Positions 31,011-42,008 of a stretch of 64,000 nt of DNA are shown here, in pieces. Position 1 is the first letter of the stretch. Each line of letters starts with the position of its first letter. The translations under genes and the position numbers were made by a program. Origin of the DNA: Prorocentrum cordatum (taxonomy: Eukaryota > Sar > Dinophyceae > Prorocentrales > Prorocentraceae); contig CAUYUJ010014171.1 in NCBI GenBank assembly GCA_963575745.1, positions 1,140,186 to 1,204,185 on the forward strand. Direction: 5' to 3'. The notes under the pieces are model-generated. The model saw only the letters and a program-made list of their open reading frames with translations, was not told where the DNA came from and did not search any database.

Positions 31011-31760
31011 TCAGGCAACGGACGACTACGAGGAGCCCGATCTCAGAGGATGCATCAGCGGATTTCAGCGCTTGGCCCTCGGATCCGTGGCAGAGATGCG
31101 AGAGATGGGCCACCTGGCCGCAGACTTCTACCTCGCCCCAGTCAGCATGTGGGCGTTTCGGAAGTCACTAGCAGCGGGCCACTGCTACGGGAACCTGGTC
31201 AGGAAGCAGGGCAATGGGCATCTGCCCGGACCGCCGGGCATCCGCAGGGATGGCGCCCATGGAAGGCATCTCAGGGACAACGATGGAATGGCAGAGAGAA
31301 GGTGCCGCATCGGTGGGGGCATGTATGATCTGGGCGATTGACACGCCGAACAACTTCTCGGCGTGGGTGGACGGCAGCAACACTTACAGCCAGGCCATGG
31401 TCACCGAGACGATCAAGTTGTGCAAGGTCAGCGAGAGCTACAAGGCTCGCAACAGCAAGAACAATAACCCGAACGAGGGCGAGCAGTTCTTTGAGGAGGG
31501 CATGGGCAATATCCACAAATCACCATCAACATGGCCCCCAACTTCCGCGCGGCGCCCCCGAAAAGGCACGAGCGAGGATATTCGGAAAAAAAGCTCGACA
31601 AGTTCCCTGGCCACCACTTGAAGAAAGCAGTGGGAATGTTGATCGTGTTCTTGGGCGGCGAGGAGCCGCAGTCGGCGGCGCCCAGAAGGAGTTGGAGAGG
31701 GCGGTGGCAAGCGAACTCCAGCGTCGGTGCCGCAAGGAGAAGAGGGGGCGGTTTCATTAG
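31011..31760 (+). pseudogene. LINE-2w C-terminal domain
   Basis: Coding-like sequence in changing phases. LALGSVAEMREMGHLAADFYLAP (31070-31140) parallels the LINE-3w stretch ending LFDVLIVPAELPEVLK. WAIDTPNNFSAWVDGSN and ETIKLCKVSESYKARNSKNN (31330-31450) follow. The end ELERAVASELQRRCRKEKRG before the stop at 31758 parallels the LINE-3w end ERELQEWLEVFLQ. Shared order and spacing suggest a conserved domain after the zinc fingers of this LINE family. Its function is unknown. Confidence 0.5.
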
Positions 31761-32559
31761 TGAGGGCACCGCGGAGCGCAACAACCCCAGCGCCTCGTGC
31801 CGGGCCGCGACTGTCGCGGACGAGCACTTGCACGGCCCCCTCTCCGAAGGCACCTGCTCCGAGTTCCGGGGGCGCCGCCCCTCGAGAGGCCCGCGCAGTG
31901 CAGATGGGCCTCGCAGGGGTGCCCAATGGCGCGCAGGCGAAACGGCATCTCTCCAATGAGGAAAATATTGCGGAGGCAATCAGCATGGATGTTGAGCGCC
32001 TCACTAAGCTCAGACACATGTCCCCGAATGGCAGGGCCCACCAACGGGCCTTCAATTTGGGTCTGAACCGGGCGCAGAGTTGCAGCGGAACGCCCTAGGA
32101 CGAGGCTTCCAGGCAGCAACCAGTCCTCCCACCCATGTTAGTTGCCTACGTCTTACTTTGTGACGACACGACATTTCTCAGCTTTTCCCTTGCCCCCCAT
32201 CTCCTTTGCGGCGACGCGGCGTGTCTGGGGCCTCCGCGTACTTTGTAGGCATCAGACAGACAATACATGTGGCGAGGAGTCACGGACAGCGGGGGTTCAG
32301 GAGTGGGCCCCGACTCCAGAGTATTACGAGGTATCCTTGGGGGCCCCTGGACACGGCGCGGAATTTCAGCGAGGAGATAAGCCCCTGTCGATTGCCATCA
32401 GATCCCGCGGCCCGTCTGGCTCAACCGCGGCCCAGGTGCGCACTGGCACTAGCGGGGACATCTCGGAGTGCGGGGCGCAGAGGGCTGCCCGTGCCTTTTA
32501 CCGGCGGCGACGAGCTTTGGCCGCGCGGCCGACGCGGCGAGGGGCACGGGCACAACGCG
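31761..32559. other. Degenerate coding-like spacer with a short repeat S copy
   Basis: One frame (about 31903-32098) reads MGLAGVPNGAQAKRHL, then NEENIAEAISMDVERLTKL, and ends at TAG 32096. No domain recognised. A short repeat S copy (CACTAGCGGGGACATCTCGG) is at about 32440. The rest is unassigned. Confidence 0.4.
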
Positions 32560-33975
32560 ATGATGGGGAGCCACAGGGAGCGCACCCAGAAAGAGCCAGG
32601 ACGCGAACAAGACCAAGGAGGAAAAAGGGAGCCAGTGGAAGAGGGCGCGCGTCAACTGCGAGCTGGCCCTCAGGCAAGAAGAGTGGGCCGAGGGGGGCGG
32701 CGAGGAGAAGCTTCGCTAAGGGGGAAAGAAGTACATCACAAAGGAACAAGTGCGCCGCGAGCAGAAGCAGCGAGCAGAGGGCCCAACGTGGACGGCTCAA
32801 TCCTCGGGGCAGACCCAGGCAGCGAAGGTGACCATCGACGCAGAGGAGGGGCCCAAGAAGAAGTTGCGCAACCAGAGGAACAGGAAGGTCATCGAGCGAT
32901 CCAGAAAATATTCGGATTCATTCTGACGAACTCAGGTGCCAAAGGTCCTGGTGGATGGCATTGAGAAGAACGGGGGCATCTTCACGGCCTGCCCTGAAGT
33001 GCGCGGAGGAGTGCGACATCATGCTGCGCGAGCGCGTGATCATGGACATGGCGGACGGGGAAGCGTTGGAGATAGCCGAGCAAGCGCTGGAAGAGAAGAA
33101 GACGGGGCTGCGCGAACTCGGCGACTCACTACAAGACGTGCAAGAACATGGGCGCTAAGCTGACACAGCACCTACAGGCGCTCGGCATCGTGGACATGTG
33201 GAGCGACAACATGCAGCTGTACGACGTGTGCAGGAGGGGCGCAGGCTGGGTCGCGGACAAGGACTGCGCCTGCTCGCGCGGGCTAGCTTTCCCCAACAAG
33301 CTGCGGTGGACAGGCCACGGCGCCACCTCGATGGGGCGATCGGCGGAAGTTCTGGCGCCAAGTGGATCGGGGGGCGCTCGCGACGGCGCAGGAGAGCTTC
33401 CCCGAGGCCGAGCTCATGAAATAATGGGTGGGCAAGATGAAGAAATACGTCAACGAGGACTACGAGAAGTGGCCCGAGATCGGCTGCAAGTCGAGGTCCC
33501 GCACGCACCGTAATGGGCCATGAATGGTGGTGGAGCTCATCTTTGGCGACAAGTGGGAGGCGCTCGCAGCTGAGAGGCTGCCGCAAGCGATCGACGACGC
33601 CACCAAAGAGCACCGCTGGAAGTCCTGCGGCGCGGCCCAGAAACTGAGCCCAGAGGAACTGCGCGAGTTTGATCCCGGCTGTCTTCCGGAGACGCACCAA
33701 GTCAAGGGCTGCGCGCTGATTGCAAAGTTCCCAGTGGACGCGTGGCAAGCAGCAGGAAGGAAGCATTTCTCGACGCGCGCCAGGTGCGACCTCGCGTTGC
33801 GGATCGCAGAGAACGACACGGAGAACCCGCAGAGCGTCGCGGAGGTTGCCGCGAGGGAGCTGGAGACAGCCGAGCAGCTCGAGCAGAAGGAGGTCGATGG
33901 GGCTCGAGAAATGTCGGGAGCTCCGCGACAGCACGGACACCGCGCCGAGCAGCACCAAGATGCACGCCGAGCTAG
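32560..33975 (+). pseudogene. Broken gene of unknown function (charged, helix-rich)
   Basis: Segments in several phases read as natural protein. 32581-32926 is very Lys/Glu/Arg-rich (KSQDANKTKEEKG, VNCELALRQEEWAEGG, TAA near 32718, then KKYITKEQVRREQKQRAEGP and KVTIDAEEGPKKKLRNQ, TGA at about 32924). KVLVDGIEKNGGIFTACPEV follows (about 32938), then ECDIMLRERVIMDMADGEAL and AEQALEEKKTGLRELGD (33010-33130). LTQHLQALGIVDMWSDNMQL (about 33160) includes a CRRG...CAC Cys cluster. Finally 33524-33979 reads MVVELIFGDKWEALAAERLP, then CLPETHQVKGCALIAKFPVD and VAARELETAEQLEQKEV. I do not recognise the family. At least three shifts and two stops make it a pseudogene. It may belong to a retroelement or be a decayed host gene. 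Confidence 0.5.
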
Positions 33976-34014
33976 GTGAAGCGGTCAGGCCCAGCGGCCG
34001 CGCGTGAGGGCACC

Positions 34015-34150
34015 CACTTGCACAGCCAGGAGGAGCACTGGCGGGGGCACCTCGGAGCGCGACCCCAGGCAGGCAGGGCGGCGCCGCCCCGGCAGCGACA
34101 GATGAGCTCAGAGGGGCCGCCACTAGCGGGGGCATCTCGGCGCGGACCCT
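34015..34150. repeat. Dispersed short repeat S
   Basis: GGAGCACTGGCGGGGGCACCTCGGAGCG (given as pieces GGAGCACTGGCGGGGG and CACCTCGGAGCG) at 34028, then GAGCTCAGAGGGGCCGCCAC and TAGCGGGGGCATCTCGG at 34104-34140. This pair matches 27598-27640 closely, including the GAGCTCxGAGGGGCC lead-in. Confidence 0.7.
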
Positions 34151-34159
34151 TAGGAGAGG

Positions 34160-35230
34160 AGCTTGCGCAGACATGCGTATTTGTCTTTTTCTGGAGCGCC
34201 GACAGGTGCGCCGCCGCTGGGGCGGCGAGTGGAAAACGAGGCCCCCTCAAAGACCACTGGAGTGTAATCCTCAAGGGCCCCTCCTCCCGCGAAACGACAG
34301 TGGCGCATGGTCAGCGCCGCAGATCTGGAAGCCTCTCGCACGCCGTGACAACCATGGGCCTGCTCGCCCCTACTTACGCGCCGACTGGATGGGGGCGCCT
34401 CAGAGGTGCGATTGGGGTACTTCAGAGAATTTGGATACTGAGTGCCGCGGCACAGGATTGCGTCGGACACGACGCTGCAATTCGACCATCGGCCAGTGCG
34501 TCCAGGAAGCGACGTGAGCCTGAAGATGGAGGGGCTCCGTTCGAGGCGCAGCTCGACGCAGGTAGAATCATAATCAGCCCCCCCCAGCAAAAGCTTGGCA
34601 CGAAGGGGCCCCCTGCATTCTCTCCTGTCTCCTCTGCGTCGAGTGAGGTCGCGTCGTCGCCCCCCCTTGCCTGGGGGCCCTGCTCGCCCAGCGCGCCCCC
34701 TCCGGAATGGGCGCGCGAGAGGGCCGACAGCTGCTCTCCCCGCCTTGACCCGCAGGGACTTGCACTCACAAGGCAGCGAGCCTCTCTTACGGGGCCACCT
34801 CGGAGCTCGCCCCCTGGGGCGTCGGGGCACGCCCCCTGCCGGCCCCGTGAGAAGCCCGGGTCTGCGGCGTACTAAACTCGCAGGGGATTTTGCAAGTCGT
34901 GCCCCGCAGCTCCTTTACAGGCGTTTCGACGTTGACCCCCTTAGTCGGACGCGCTGTCCTGCCCTCCCATCGCGGGTGCTTTCCTCCCGCCCCCTCCAGC
35001 TGCAGGCGGGCGTCGGCGGCGCTCGGGTTCGGCCCCTCGGAGAGCCGTTGGGTGAAGGAGACCGGATGAGGGCGGCTGGAGGGGGAGAGGTTGCGGCAAA
35101 TGGGGCGAAGGGGGCGCTGGCTCAGGAGCCCAAGCCACCAGCCGTTGCCGATGCGTAGCACCCCGCAGTTGCGGATGAGAGTGCGGGGGCGGGCGCGCGG
35201 CGGGTCGCGGGCGGGTCGCGGGTGGATCGC
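34160..35230. other. Unassigned GC-rich spacer
   Basis: No domain recognised. Frames on both strands are Gly/Pro/Arg/Ser-rich. A weak short repeat S relative (GACCCGCAGG, then CCACCTCGGAGC) is at 34747-34806. GCGGGTCGCGGGCGGGTCGCG direct repeats (copies of GGCGGGTCGCGG) lie just before the G tract at 35231. Confidence 0.4.
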
Positions 35231-35432
35231 GGGGGGGGGGGGGGGGGGGGGGCGCGGGCGGGGGCGACGATGGCAACAACAGCAGCAGCAACGCCAACAA
35301 CAGCAGCAGCAACAACAACCACAACAACAACTCCAACAACAATAACAACAACAGCAGCAACAACACCAACAACAACAGCAACACCAACAACAACAATAAC
35401 ATCACCACCAACACCAACGCCAGCAACAACAC
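35231..35432. repeat. Poly-G tract and (CAA/CAG)n microsatellite
   Basis: About 20 consecutive Gs (35231-35252), then CAACAACAG triplets to about 35430, bordering the first family R copy. Confidence 0.92.
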
Positions 35433-36100
35433 TCAGTTTGAGACTACTCGCTCTCATTCGTTCGCGTGCCATCCAACGCGTATATCCAAAACCATCGGTG
35501 CCCGCCCTCTTTGTCTTCGATCGTACCACCTTGGGGGTCTACTCTTCTTGCTTGCGACGTGTATATCGCGCAGCCCCGAAGGCAGGGGGCGAGAGGACGG
35601 ATGGAGGGCAGGGGCAAGGGGGGGAGGGTTACGGAGCAGGAGAGAGAATACCAGGTGCAGAAAACACGCGGCATAACCAGACCGGCAGATCGGGCGGGTA
35701 GACCCTGACGGGCAGGTCGGCAATGCGGGCCCAGGCGGCCAGGTCGGGCACACGGGTTGCTGAAGCGTGCGTCCTGCCTGGCTCGCGAGGAAGTTTCGAG
35801 TGACAGCGCGATTCCCGAGCAAATCGTGCGAAATCCACAGTGAGCGCGTGATTTCTGACTGTCGAGGGCGCGGCGTCTGAATAAATTGCGAGGAAGTCCC
35901 ACGCGAGAGTGCGATTTCTGCAAGCAGTGCGAGGAGGCGCGAGAGCGCGAATTTTAATACATTGTGGTGCGGGAGCCATTGGTGTCGTAGTTGGGGGGCC
36001 AGGAGGCCAGTTTCACCTTCAAGATATTCTTTGATACGAAGCAGCGTGCGAGCCCTGGGAGGGGCATCTCAATTCGAAAATATACAATGCGCGCCGCGGA
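35433..36100 (+). repeat. Family R copy 1 (+), near full length
   Basis: Begins GTTTGAGACTACTCGCTCTC. It contains the box CTTCGATCGT, a GGCAGATCGGGCGGGTAGACC box, GGGTTGCTGAAGCGTGCGTCCTGC, four sub-repeats of the type GAGGAAGTCCCACGCGAGAG, and the terminal box AGCGTGCGAGCCCTGGGAGG. Bounded on both sides by (CAA)n. Family R has no legible protein; its frames carry no domain. Confidence 0.85.
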
Positions 36101-36111
36101 GGGGGCCAACA

Positions 36112-36425
36112 GCACCAACAAGACCAACACAACAAACACAACATCAACAGCAACATCAATAACAATAGCAACAACAACAACAACAACACCAGCAACAACA
36201 ACAACAACAGCAGCAGCAACAACAGCACCACCAACGACGACGACAACAACATCAACATCAGCAACATCAGCAACAACAACGGCAACAACAACACTCATGT
36301 TAAGATTGTTCGCTCTCATCTGCTCGAGTGTCCGTTAACGCGTATGTTTCAAACCCTCGATACCCGCCCTCTTCGTTTTCGATCGTACCTTTTTTGGGGG
36401 GTATACGTTTCTTCCCTGCAGGCCG
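36112..36425. repeat. (CAA)n microsatellite and family R copy 2 (+, 5' fragment)
   Basis: 36112-36300 is (CAA/CAG)n. 36301-36425 is the first ~125 bp of family R (TTGTTCGCTCTCATCTGCTC, ACCCTCGATACCCGCCCTC, CGATCGTACC), breaking off in unrelated GC-rich sequence. Confidence 0.8.
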
Positions 36426-36523
36426 GGCCCCAGCAAGCAGCGGGGCGGCCGCGGACCGCTGGCCTGGCCAAGGGCAGCGTTTACCGGCGGCAACCCGACC
36501 CCAAGGGGGACGGACAGGGGACC

Positions 36524-36552
36524 GACCACGACGACGACGTCGACGACGACGT

Positions 36553-36585
<33 letters not shown>

Positions 36586-37345
36586 GCGAAAACGAGAGCG
36601 AGAGCGAGAGAGAGAACGACAGCAGGGCCACGAAAGGCGCGAAGTAGGCCACGAATGGCGACAGCGGGGACACGAAGGGAGTGCGTATGGGGCCACGAAG
36701 AGCGCGAACGAGCGGGGGTCACGAAGGGCAGATAATGCGGGGCCACATAAGGGAACGACGGGGCCACTGAGGGTAGCTACTGGGCTGCGGAGGGCTGCAA
36801 CGGGGCCAGTGAGGGCAGCAACGGGGCCACGAAGGGCCGCGAAGGGCAGCGAGGGTGCCACGAAATGGGGCCACGATGGGCGCGAACGAGCGGGGGCCAC
36901 GAAGGGCTTGCATTTACGGGGCCACGAAGGGCAGCGAGGGGGCCACGAAGGGCTGCAACGGGACCGCGAAGGGCAGCGAGGGTGACACGAAGGGCTGCAA
37001 CGGGGCCACGAAGGGCACCGATGGGGGCCGCGAAGGGCTGCAACGGGGCCACGAAGGGCAGCGAGGGGGCCACGAAGGGCTGCTGCAACGGGGCCACGAA
37101 TGGCAGCGAGGTGGCCACGAATGGGCGCAACGGGGCCACGAAGGGCAGCGAGGGGACCACGAAGGGCTGCAACGGTGCCACGAAGGACAGCGATAGGGGC
37201 CGCGACGGACAGCGAGGGGGCCGCGAAGGGCTGCAACGGGGCCGCGCAGGGCAGCGAGGGGGCCACGAAGGGCTGCAACGGTGCCACGAAGGGCAGCGAG
37301 GGGACCACGAAGAGCTGCAACGGTGCCACGAAGGACAGCGATATC
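36524..37345. repeat. (GAC)n/(GA)n tract and 21-bp minisatellite
   Basis: 36526-36590 is GACGAC triplets and 36590-36620 is GAGAGCGA. From about 36640 to 37345 the unit GGGGCCACGAAGGGCAGCGAG (21 bp; shown as GGGGCCACGAAGG + GCAGCGAG) alternates with GGGGCCACGAAGGGCTGCAAC. 21 is divisible by three, so frames stay open on both strands without coding meaning. Confidence 0.88.
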
Positions 37346-37382
37346 CCGATTCCTAAGCGTGAGCGCGACTCCTGGGTGCCTG

Positions 37383-37740
37383 AGTGTTGAGAGCGCGGCG
37401 CTTGATTAAATTCTGGAATTTCCAACGCCACGGCGCTATTCTTAAATAAATTGCAAGCAAGTCTCCGGCGGGAGCGCGACTCCAGATCGCTGAAAAACGA
37501 TTCGTAGATAAATCGTATGGAAGTCCGAATCGAGAGCGCGATTCCTGAAGAAAATGCGAGGAAGTCTCAGGCGGGAGCGGGGGTCCTAGCTCAATTGTGA
37601 GAAAATCTCAGGCGGGAGCCGTTGTTGTTGTAACCCGGGGGCCAACAACACAGTTTGAGGAGGAAGACGTTCCCTGATAAAAACAGGGTGCGGGAGGGCA
37701 CGTCAATGGAAAAAACAATGTGCTCCGGACGGGGGGGATC
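37383..37740 (+). repeat. Family R copy 3 (+, 3' part)
   Basis: Contains the sub-repeats (AAATTGCGAGCAAGTCTCCG type), then GTTGTTGTTGTAACCCGGGGG, the box CCCTGATAAAAACAGGGTGC, and the end GGGGATCACC. It lacks the 5' half. Confidence 0.8.
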
Positions 37741-37794
37741 ACCTATAATTATTTGTCAGTGGTGAGAGTTCAACAGCAGCAACAACAACAATCA

Positions 37795-38205
37795 TTTTAA
37801 GATTGTTCGATCCTATCTGCTCGCGTGGGGGCTTAGGAGCAGAAAGCTCGTGGCAGGACCAGACGGGCTGTTCGGGCAGGTAGACCCCAGCTGGCGGGTC
37901 GGGAAGACGGGCGGCGGGCCCAGGCGACCAGGTCGAGCAGGCGGGTTGCTGAAGCGTGCGTCCTGCATGAATCGCGGGGAAGTCTCGAGCGACCGCGCGA
38001 TTCCCAATCGCAAGGGAGTCCAAAACGAGAGCACGACTCCTGCATAGCATTGTGAGGATGTCCCGCGCTAGAGTGCAATGTTGAAATACCTGTTGAGGAA
38101 GTATCAGGCGGGAGCTGCTGTTGTTGTATATGTTGTTGTGAGCTTTCATTTCTGAAAAATGATTATTGTTGATCCCCCCTCCCGTAACACATGCGTCGTT
38201 CAATT
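37795..38205 (+). repeat. Family R copy 4 (+, internally deleted)
   Basis: Begins TTAAGATTGTTCGATCCTATC and jumps straight to GGAGCAGAAAGCTCGTGGCAG, so the CTTCGATCGT region is deleted. It then continues through GGTTGCTGAAGCGTGCGTCC to TTGTTGTATATGTTGTTG. Confidence 0.8.
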
Positions 38206-38211
38206 GAAGTG

Positions 38212-38885
38212 CCCTCCTGGGGCTCGCACCCTGTCTTTATCAGGGAAGGTCATCCTCCACAAACTGCGTTGTTGGCTCCCGAACTGCAGCAACAACGGCT
38301 CCCGCTGATACCTTCTCGCAATGTATCGTAGACTCGCGCTCTCGCGCGGGACTTCCTCACAATGTGTGTACGATTCGCGTTCTCGCGTGGGACTTCCTCG
38401 CAATTTATTCAAACGATGCGCCCTCGGCGCTCAGGAATCACGCTCTCGCTTTCGGCTCTGTCGCGATTTACTTGTGAATCGCGCTATCGCTCGAGACTTT
38501 CTCGCGATTCATGCAGGACCCACGCTTCAGCAACCCGCCTGCTCGACCTGGCCGCCTTGGCCCGCCTTCCCGACCCGCCAGTTGGGGTCTACCTGCCCGA
38601 TCAGCCCGTCTGGTCCTGCCACGTGTTTTTTGCTCCTTGCCCCCCTCGTGTTACTTTCTCTCGTGCTCCAATATTATCCCTCCCCCGTTCACCGTCCTCT
38701 CTTTCCCTGTTTCAGGAATGTTTTAGGGGCCGCACTACATGCATGTTGCAGGTATGGTAGATATACCTCCAAGGGGGTACGATCGAAATCGACGAGGGCG
38801 GGTACCGACAGATTCGGATATCCGTATTCGTTGGCACGTGAGCAGAAAGAAGCGAACAGTCTTAACAGTATTGGTGCTGATGTTG
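38212..38885 (-). repeat. Family R copy 5 (-)
   Basis: Reverse complement of the unit: begins CAATTGAAGTGCCCTCCTGG and ends GCGAACAGTCTTAACAG. It lies tail to tail with copy 4. Confidence 0.85.
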
Positions 38886-38933
38886 AATCTGTAAGTATTG
38901 TTGATCCTGCCCCTCTGGGGCACATGATGTTTT

Positions 38934-39640
38934 CAAATTGAATTGCCCTCCTGGGCTCGTACCTTGTTTTTTCTTTAAAAAATATGGGAGGGTCTTGAGC
39001 TTCAGTTACAACAGTAACAACAACGGCTCCCACATGATATTTTGTCACACTGTATTCCCAAATCGCGATGTCGCGCAGGACATCTTCACAAGTTGTGCAG
39101 GAATCGCGCTTTCGCGTGGGACTTCCTCGCATTTTATTCAAACGTCGCGCCCTCGACACTTAGGAATCACGCTCTCGCTGATTTCTTCACGAGTTACTTG
39201 GGAATCGCGCTGTCGCTCGAGACTACCTCGCGATTTATGCAGGACGCACGCTTCAACAACCCGCCTGCTCGACCTGGCCGCCTGGGCCCGCCTGCCCGAC
39301 CCGCCCGTTAGAGTCTATCCGCCCGATCAGCCCGTCTGGATCTGCCATGTGTTTTCTGCTCCTAGCCCCCCGTCTGCTATTCTCTTTCGTGCTCTATCCT
39401 CCTCCCTCCCCCTTGTCCCTTCCTTCCATCCGTCCTCTCGTCCCCTGTCTTACGGGCTGCACGAAAGACAAGTTGCAGGTAAGAAAGATATATACCCCCA
39501 GTGGGGTACGATCGAAGACGAAGAGGGCGGGTATTTAGGGTTTGGGATATTCGTGTTGAATGGCACGCGAGCAGATAGGAGCGCACAGTCTTGAAAGTAT
39601 TGTTGTTGATGTTGTTGACTATGTACTTATTGTTGATCCC
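38934..39640 (-). repeat. Family R copy 6 (-)
   Basis: Begins CAAATTGAATTGCCCTCCTGG (given in part) and runs through GCACGCTTCAACAACCCGCC and TACGATCGAAGACGAAGAGG to GCACACAGTCTTGAAAG. Confidence 0.85.
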
Positions 39641-39649
39641 CCTCTGGGG

Positions 39650-40325
39650 CACATGACGTTTTTCATTGGAAGTGCCTCTCCCGAGCTCGCACCCTGTCTT
39701 TTTGATCAGGGAAAGTCTTGAGTCTCAGAATGTGTTGCTGGCCCCTGGTTAACAACAACAGCAGCTCCCGCCTAACACTAACTCACCATTCATTCCCAAA
39801 TCGCGTTCTCGTTAGGGATTTCTCACGGTGTATGCAGAAATCGTGCTCTCGCGCTGGATTTATTCAACTTATTCAGACGCCGCGCCCTCGAAATTCAGGA
39901 TTCACGTTGTCGCCGTGGATTTCCTCACGATTGATTTGGGAATCGAGCTGTCGCTCGACTCCTCGCGATTCAAGCAGGACGCGCGCTTCAGCAACCCACC
40001 TGCTCGACCTGGCCGCCTGGGCCCTCCTTCCCGGTCCGCCTGGTAGGGCCTACCCCCCAGATCTGCCCGCCTGGTTCTGCCACATGCGTTCTGCTCCTAG
40101 CCCCCCTCCTGCTATTCTCTTTCGTGCTCTATCCTCCTCCCTCCCCCTTGTCCCTTCCTTCCGTTCGTCCTCTCTTCCCCTGTCTTACGGGCTGCACGAA
40201 ATACACGTTGCAGGTAAGAAAGATATATCCCCAAGGGTGTACGGTCGAAAACGAAGAGGGTAGGTATGTATCGATGGGTTGAGATGTACGTGATGATGGC
40301 ACGCGAGCAGTCTCAAAGTGTTTGT
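39650..40325 (-). repeat. Family R copy 7 (-)
   Basis: Same order as copy 6, with GAGCTCGCACCCTGTC at the left and ACGGTCGAAAACGAAGAGGG near the right end. Confidence 0.85.
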
Positions 40326-40363
40326 CGTTGCTGTTGCTGTCGTCATAAACCGTTGGCCAACAA

Positions 40364-40617
40364 CACATCATGATGACATCAGACCTTCCCTGGTAAGGAA
40401 CACGGTGCGAGCCCCGGAGGGGCACCTCAATTGAATCAAACATTGTTCACCATGGGGGGGGATCACCACTATTCCTTTTTGCAGATCAAAGCTCCACAAT
40501 AACAACAACAACAACACCAGCACCACCACCAACAACAATAGTTTCATCAACAACCACAACAACACCAATGATAACAACAGCAGCAGCAGCAACAGCAGCA
40601 GCAACCTCAACAACACA
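40364..40617 (+). repeat. Family R copy 8 (+, 3' end only) and (CAA)n
   Basis: 40370-40470 holds only the terminal box (CTTCCCTGGTAAGGAACACG, GGTGCGAGCCCCGGAGGGGC, GGGGGGATCACC). (CAA/CAG)n follows at 40498-40617. Confidence 0.75.
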
Positions 40618-41160
40618 CCTGTCAATACTGTTCGCTCTTATCTGCACGCGTGCCGCTCAACACACATATGCCAAACTCTCGATACCCGCCCGCTTCGTCT
40701 TCGATCGTGCCCTGCTAGGGGGTATATATCTTTCTTACCTGCAACGCGTATTTCGTGCAGCCCCAAAGGCAGGGGAAGAGGAGGTGGATGGATGGAAGGG
40801 ACACGGGGGGAGGGAGGAGGATGGAGCACAAGAGAGAATAGCAGGAGGGGGGCTAGGAGCAGAACGCATGTGGCAGAACCAGGCGGGCAGATCTGGGGGG
40901 TAGACCCTACCAGGCGGGTCGGGAAGGCAGGCCCAGGCGGCCAGGTCGAGCCGGTGGGTTGCTGAAGCGTGCGTCCTGCATGGATCGCGAGGAAGTCTCG
41001 AACGACAGCGCGATTCTCAAGTAAAGTGAGCGAGATCCATCATTCGCGAGAGCGTGAATCCTGAGTGTCGAGGGCGCGACGTCTGAATAAATTGCGAGGG
41101 GGTCCCACGCGGGAGCGTGATTCTTGCATATATCGTGAGGTGATTCTTTAGAAATGAGAA
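40618..41160 (+). repeat. Family R copy 9 (+)
   Basis: From the TACTGTTCGCTCTTATCTGC start through GGTTGCTGAAGCGTGCGTCC to a shortened sub-repeat region ending near TTTAGAAATGAGAACTCATC. The terminal GTTGTTG box is missing. Confidence 0.8.
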
Positions 41161-41184
41161 CTCATCACCAACACCAACAACAGC

Positions 41185-41945
41185 AACAACAATCCCTTGC
41201 AAAGCGATTCGCTCTTATTTGCCTCGTGCCATGCAACAAGAATGTCCCGAACCTTCGATACTCGCCCGCTTCGTCTTCGATCGTGCCCCGCTAGGGGTAT
41301 ATCTCTCTTACCTGCAACGTGTATGTCGTGCAGCCCCGAAGGCAGGGGAAGAGAGGACGGATGAAAGGAAGGGGTAAGTTGGAGGGATGATGATGGAGCA
41401 CGAGAGGGAGCGAGAGCAGGAGAGGTGTTAGGAGCAGAGAGCACGTGGCAGAACCAGACGGACAGCAGATCGAACAGGTAGACCCTGACTGGCGGGTCGG
41501 GAAGGTGGGCCCAGGCGGCCAGGTCGAGCGGGTTGCTGAAGCGTGCGTTCTGCATGCATCGCGAGGAAGTCTCGAGCGACAGCGCGATTCCCAAGTAACT
41601 CGTGAAGAAATCCACAGCGAGAGCGTGATTCCTGACTGTTGATTGCGCGGCGTTTGAGTAAGTTGGGAAGACGTCACACGCGAGAGCGCGATTTCTGTAT
41701 AAATTGTGACGAAGTCCCGCGCGAGAGCGCGATTTAGGAATACATTGTGAGGACGTGTCATGCGGGCGCCGCTGTTGCTGTTGGTTGTGAATGGTGTCGT
41801 GGTAATCCGGGGGCCAGGGGCGCAGTTTGGTGACACCTCACGTTCCCTTTTTTATAAAACAGAGTGCGAGCCCTGGGAGAAGCATTTAAAGCGAACGCTT
41901 AAATTGTTACCAGAAGGGTGTTCAACATGTGAGTGTTCTGCAAGG
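41185..41945 (+). repeat. Family R copy 10 (+), full length
   Basis: From AAAGCGATTCGCTCTTATTT to GTTACCAGAAGGGTGTTCAAC, with all family boxes and four sub-repeats. Confidence 0.85.
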
Positions 41946-41952
41946 TGGTAAT

Positions 41953-41954
41953 TC

Positions 41955-42008
<54 letters not shown>

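Larger units (their letters stand above)
26393..31760 (+). mobile_element. Decayed LINE (LINE-2w): EEP, RT, zinc-finger and C-terminal domain
   Basis: A plus-strand LINE in the same architectural family as the minus-strand LINE at 43159-49160. Fragments in order are an EEP nuclease (26393-27330), a poorly preserved central part (27412-29165), RT motif C and thumb (29370-29866), a post-RT segment, CPWC-type zinc fingers (about 30550-30720), a G/A-rich linker, and a C-terminal domain whose end (ELERAVASELQRRC, stop 31758) matches the LINE-3w end. Ends are not defined: no target duplication or tail was found. Short repeats containing ATCTCGG interrupt it. Confidence 0.65.

Noticed and set aside
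36344-37390. Arg/Gly/His-rich proteins on both strands
   Set aside because: They come from the 21-bp minisatellite GGGGCCACGAAGG + GCAGCGAG.
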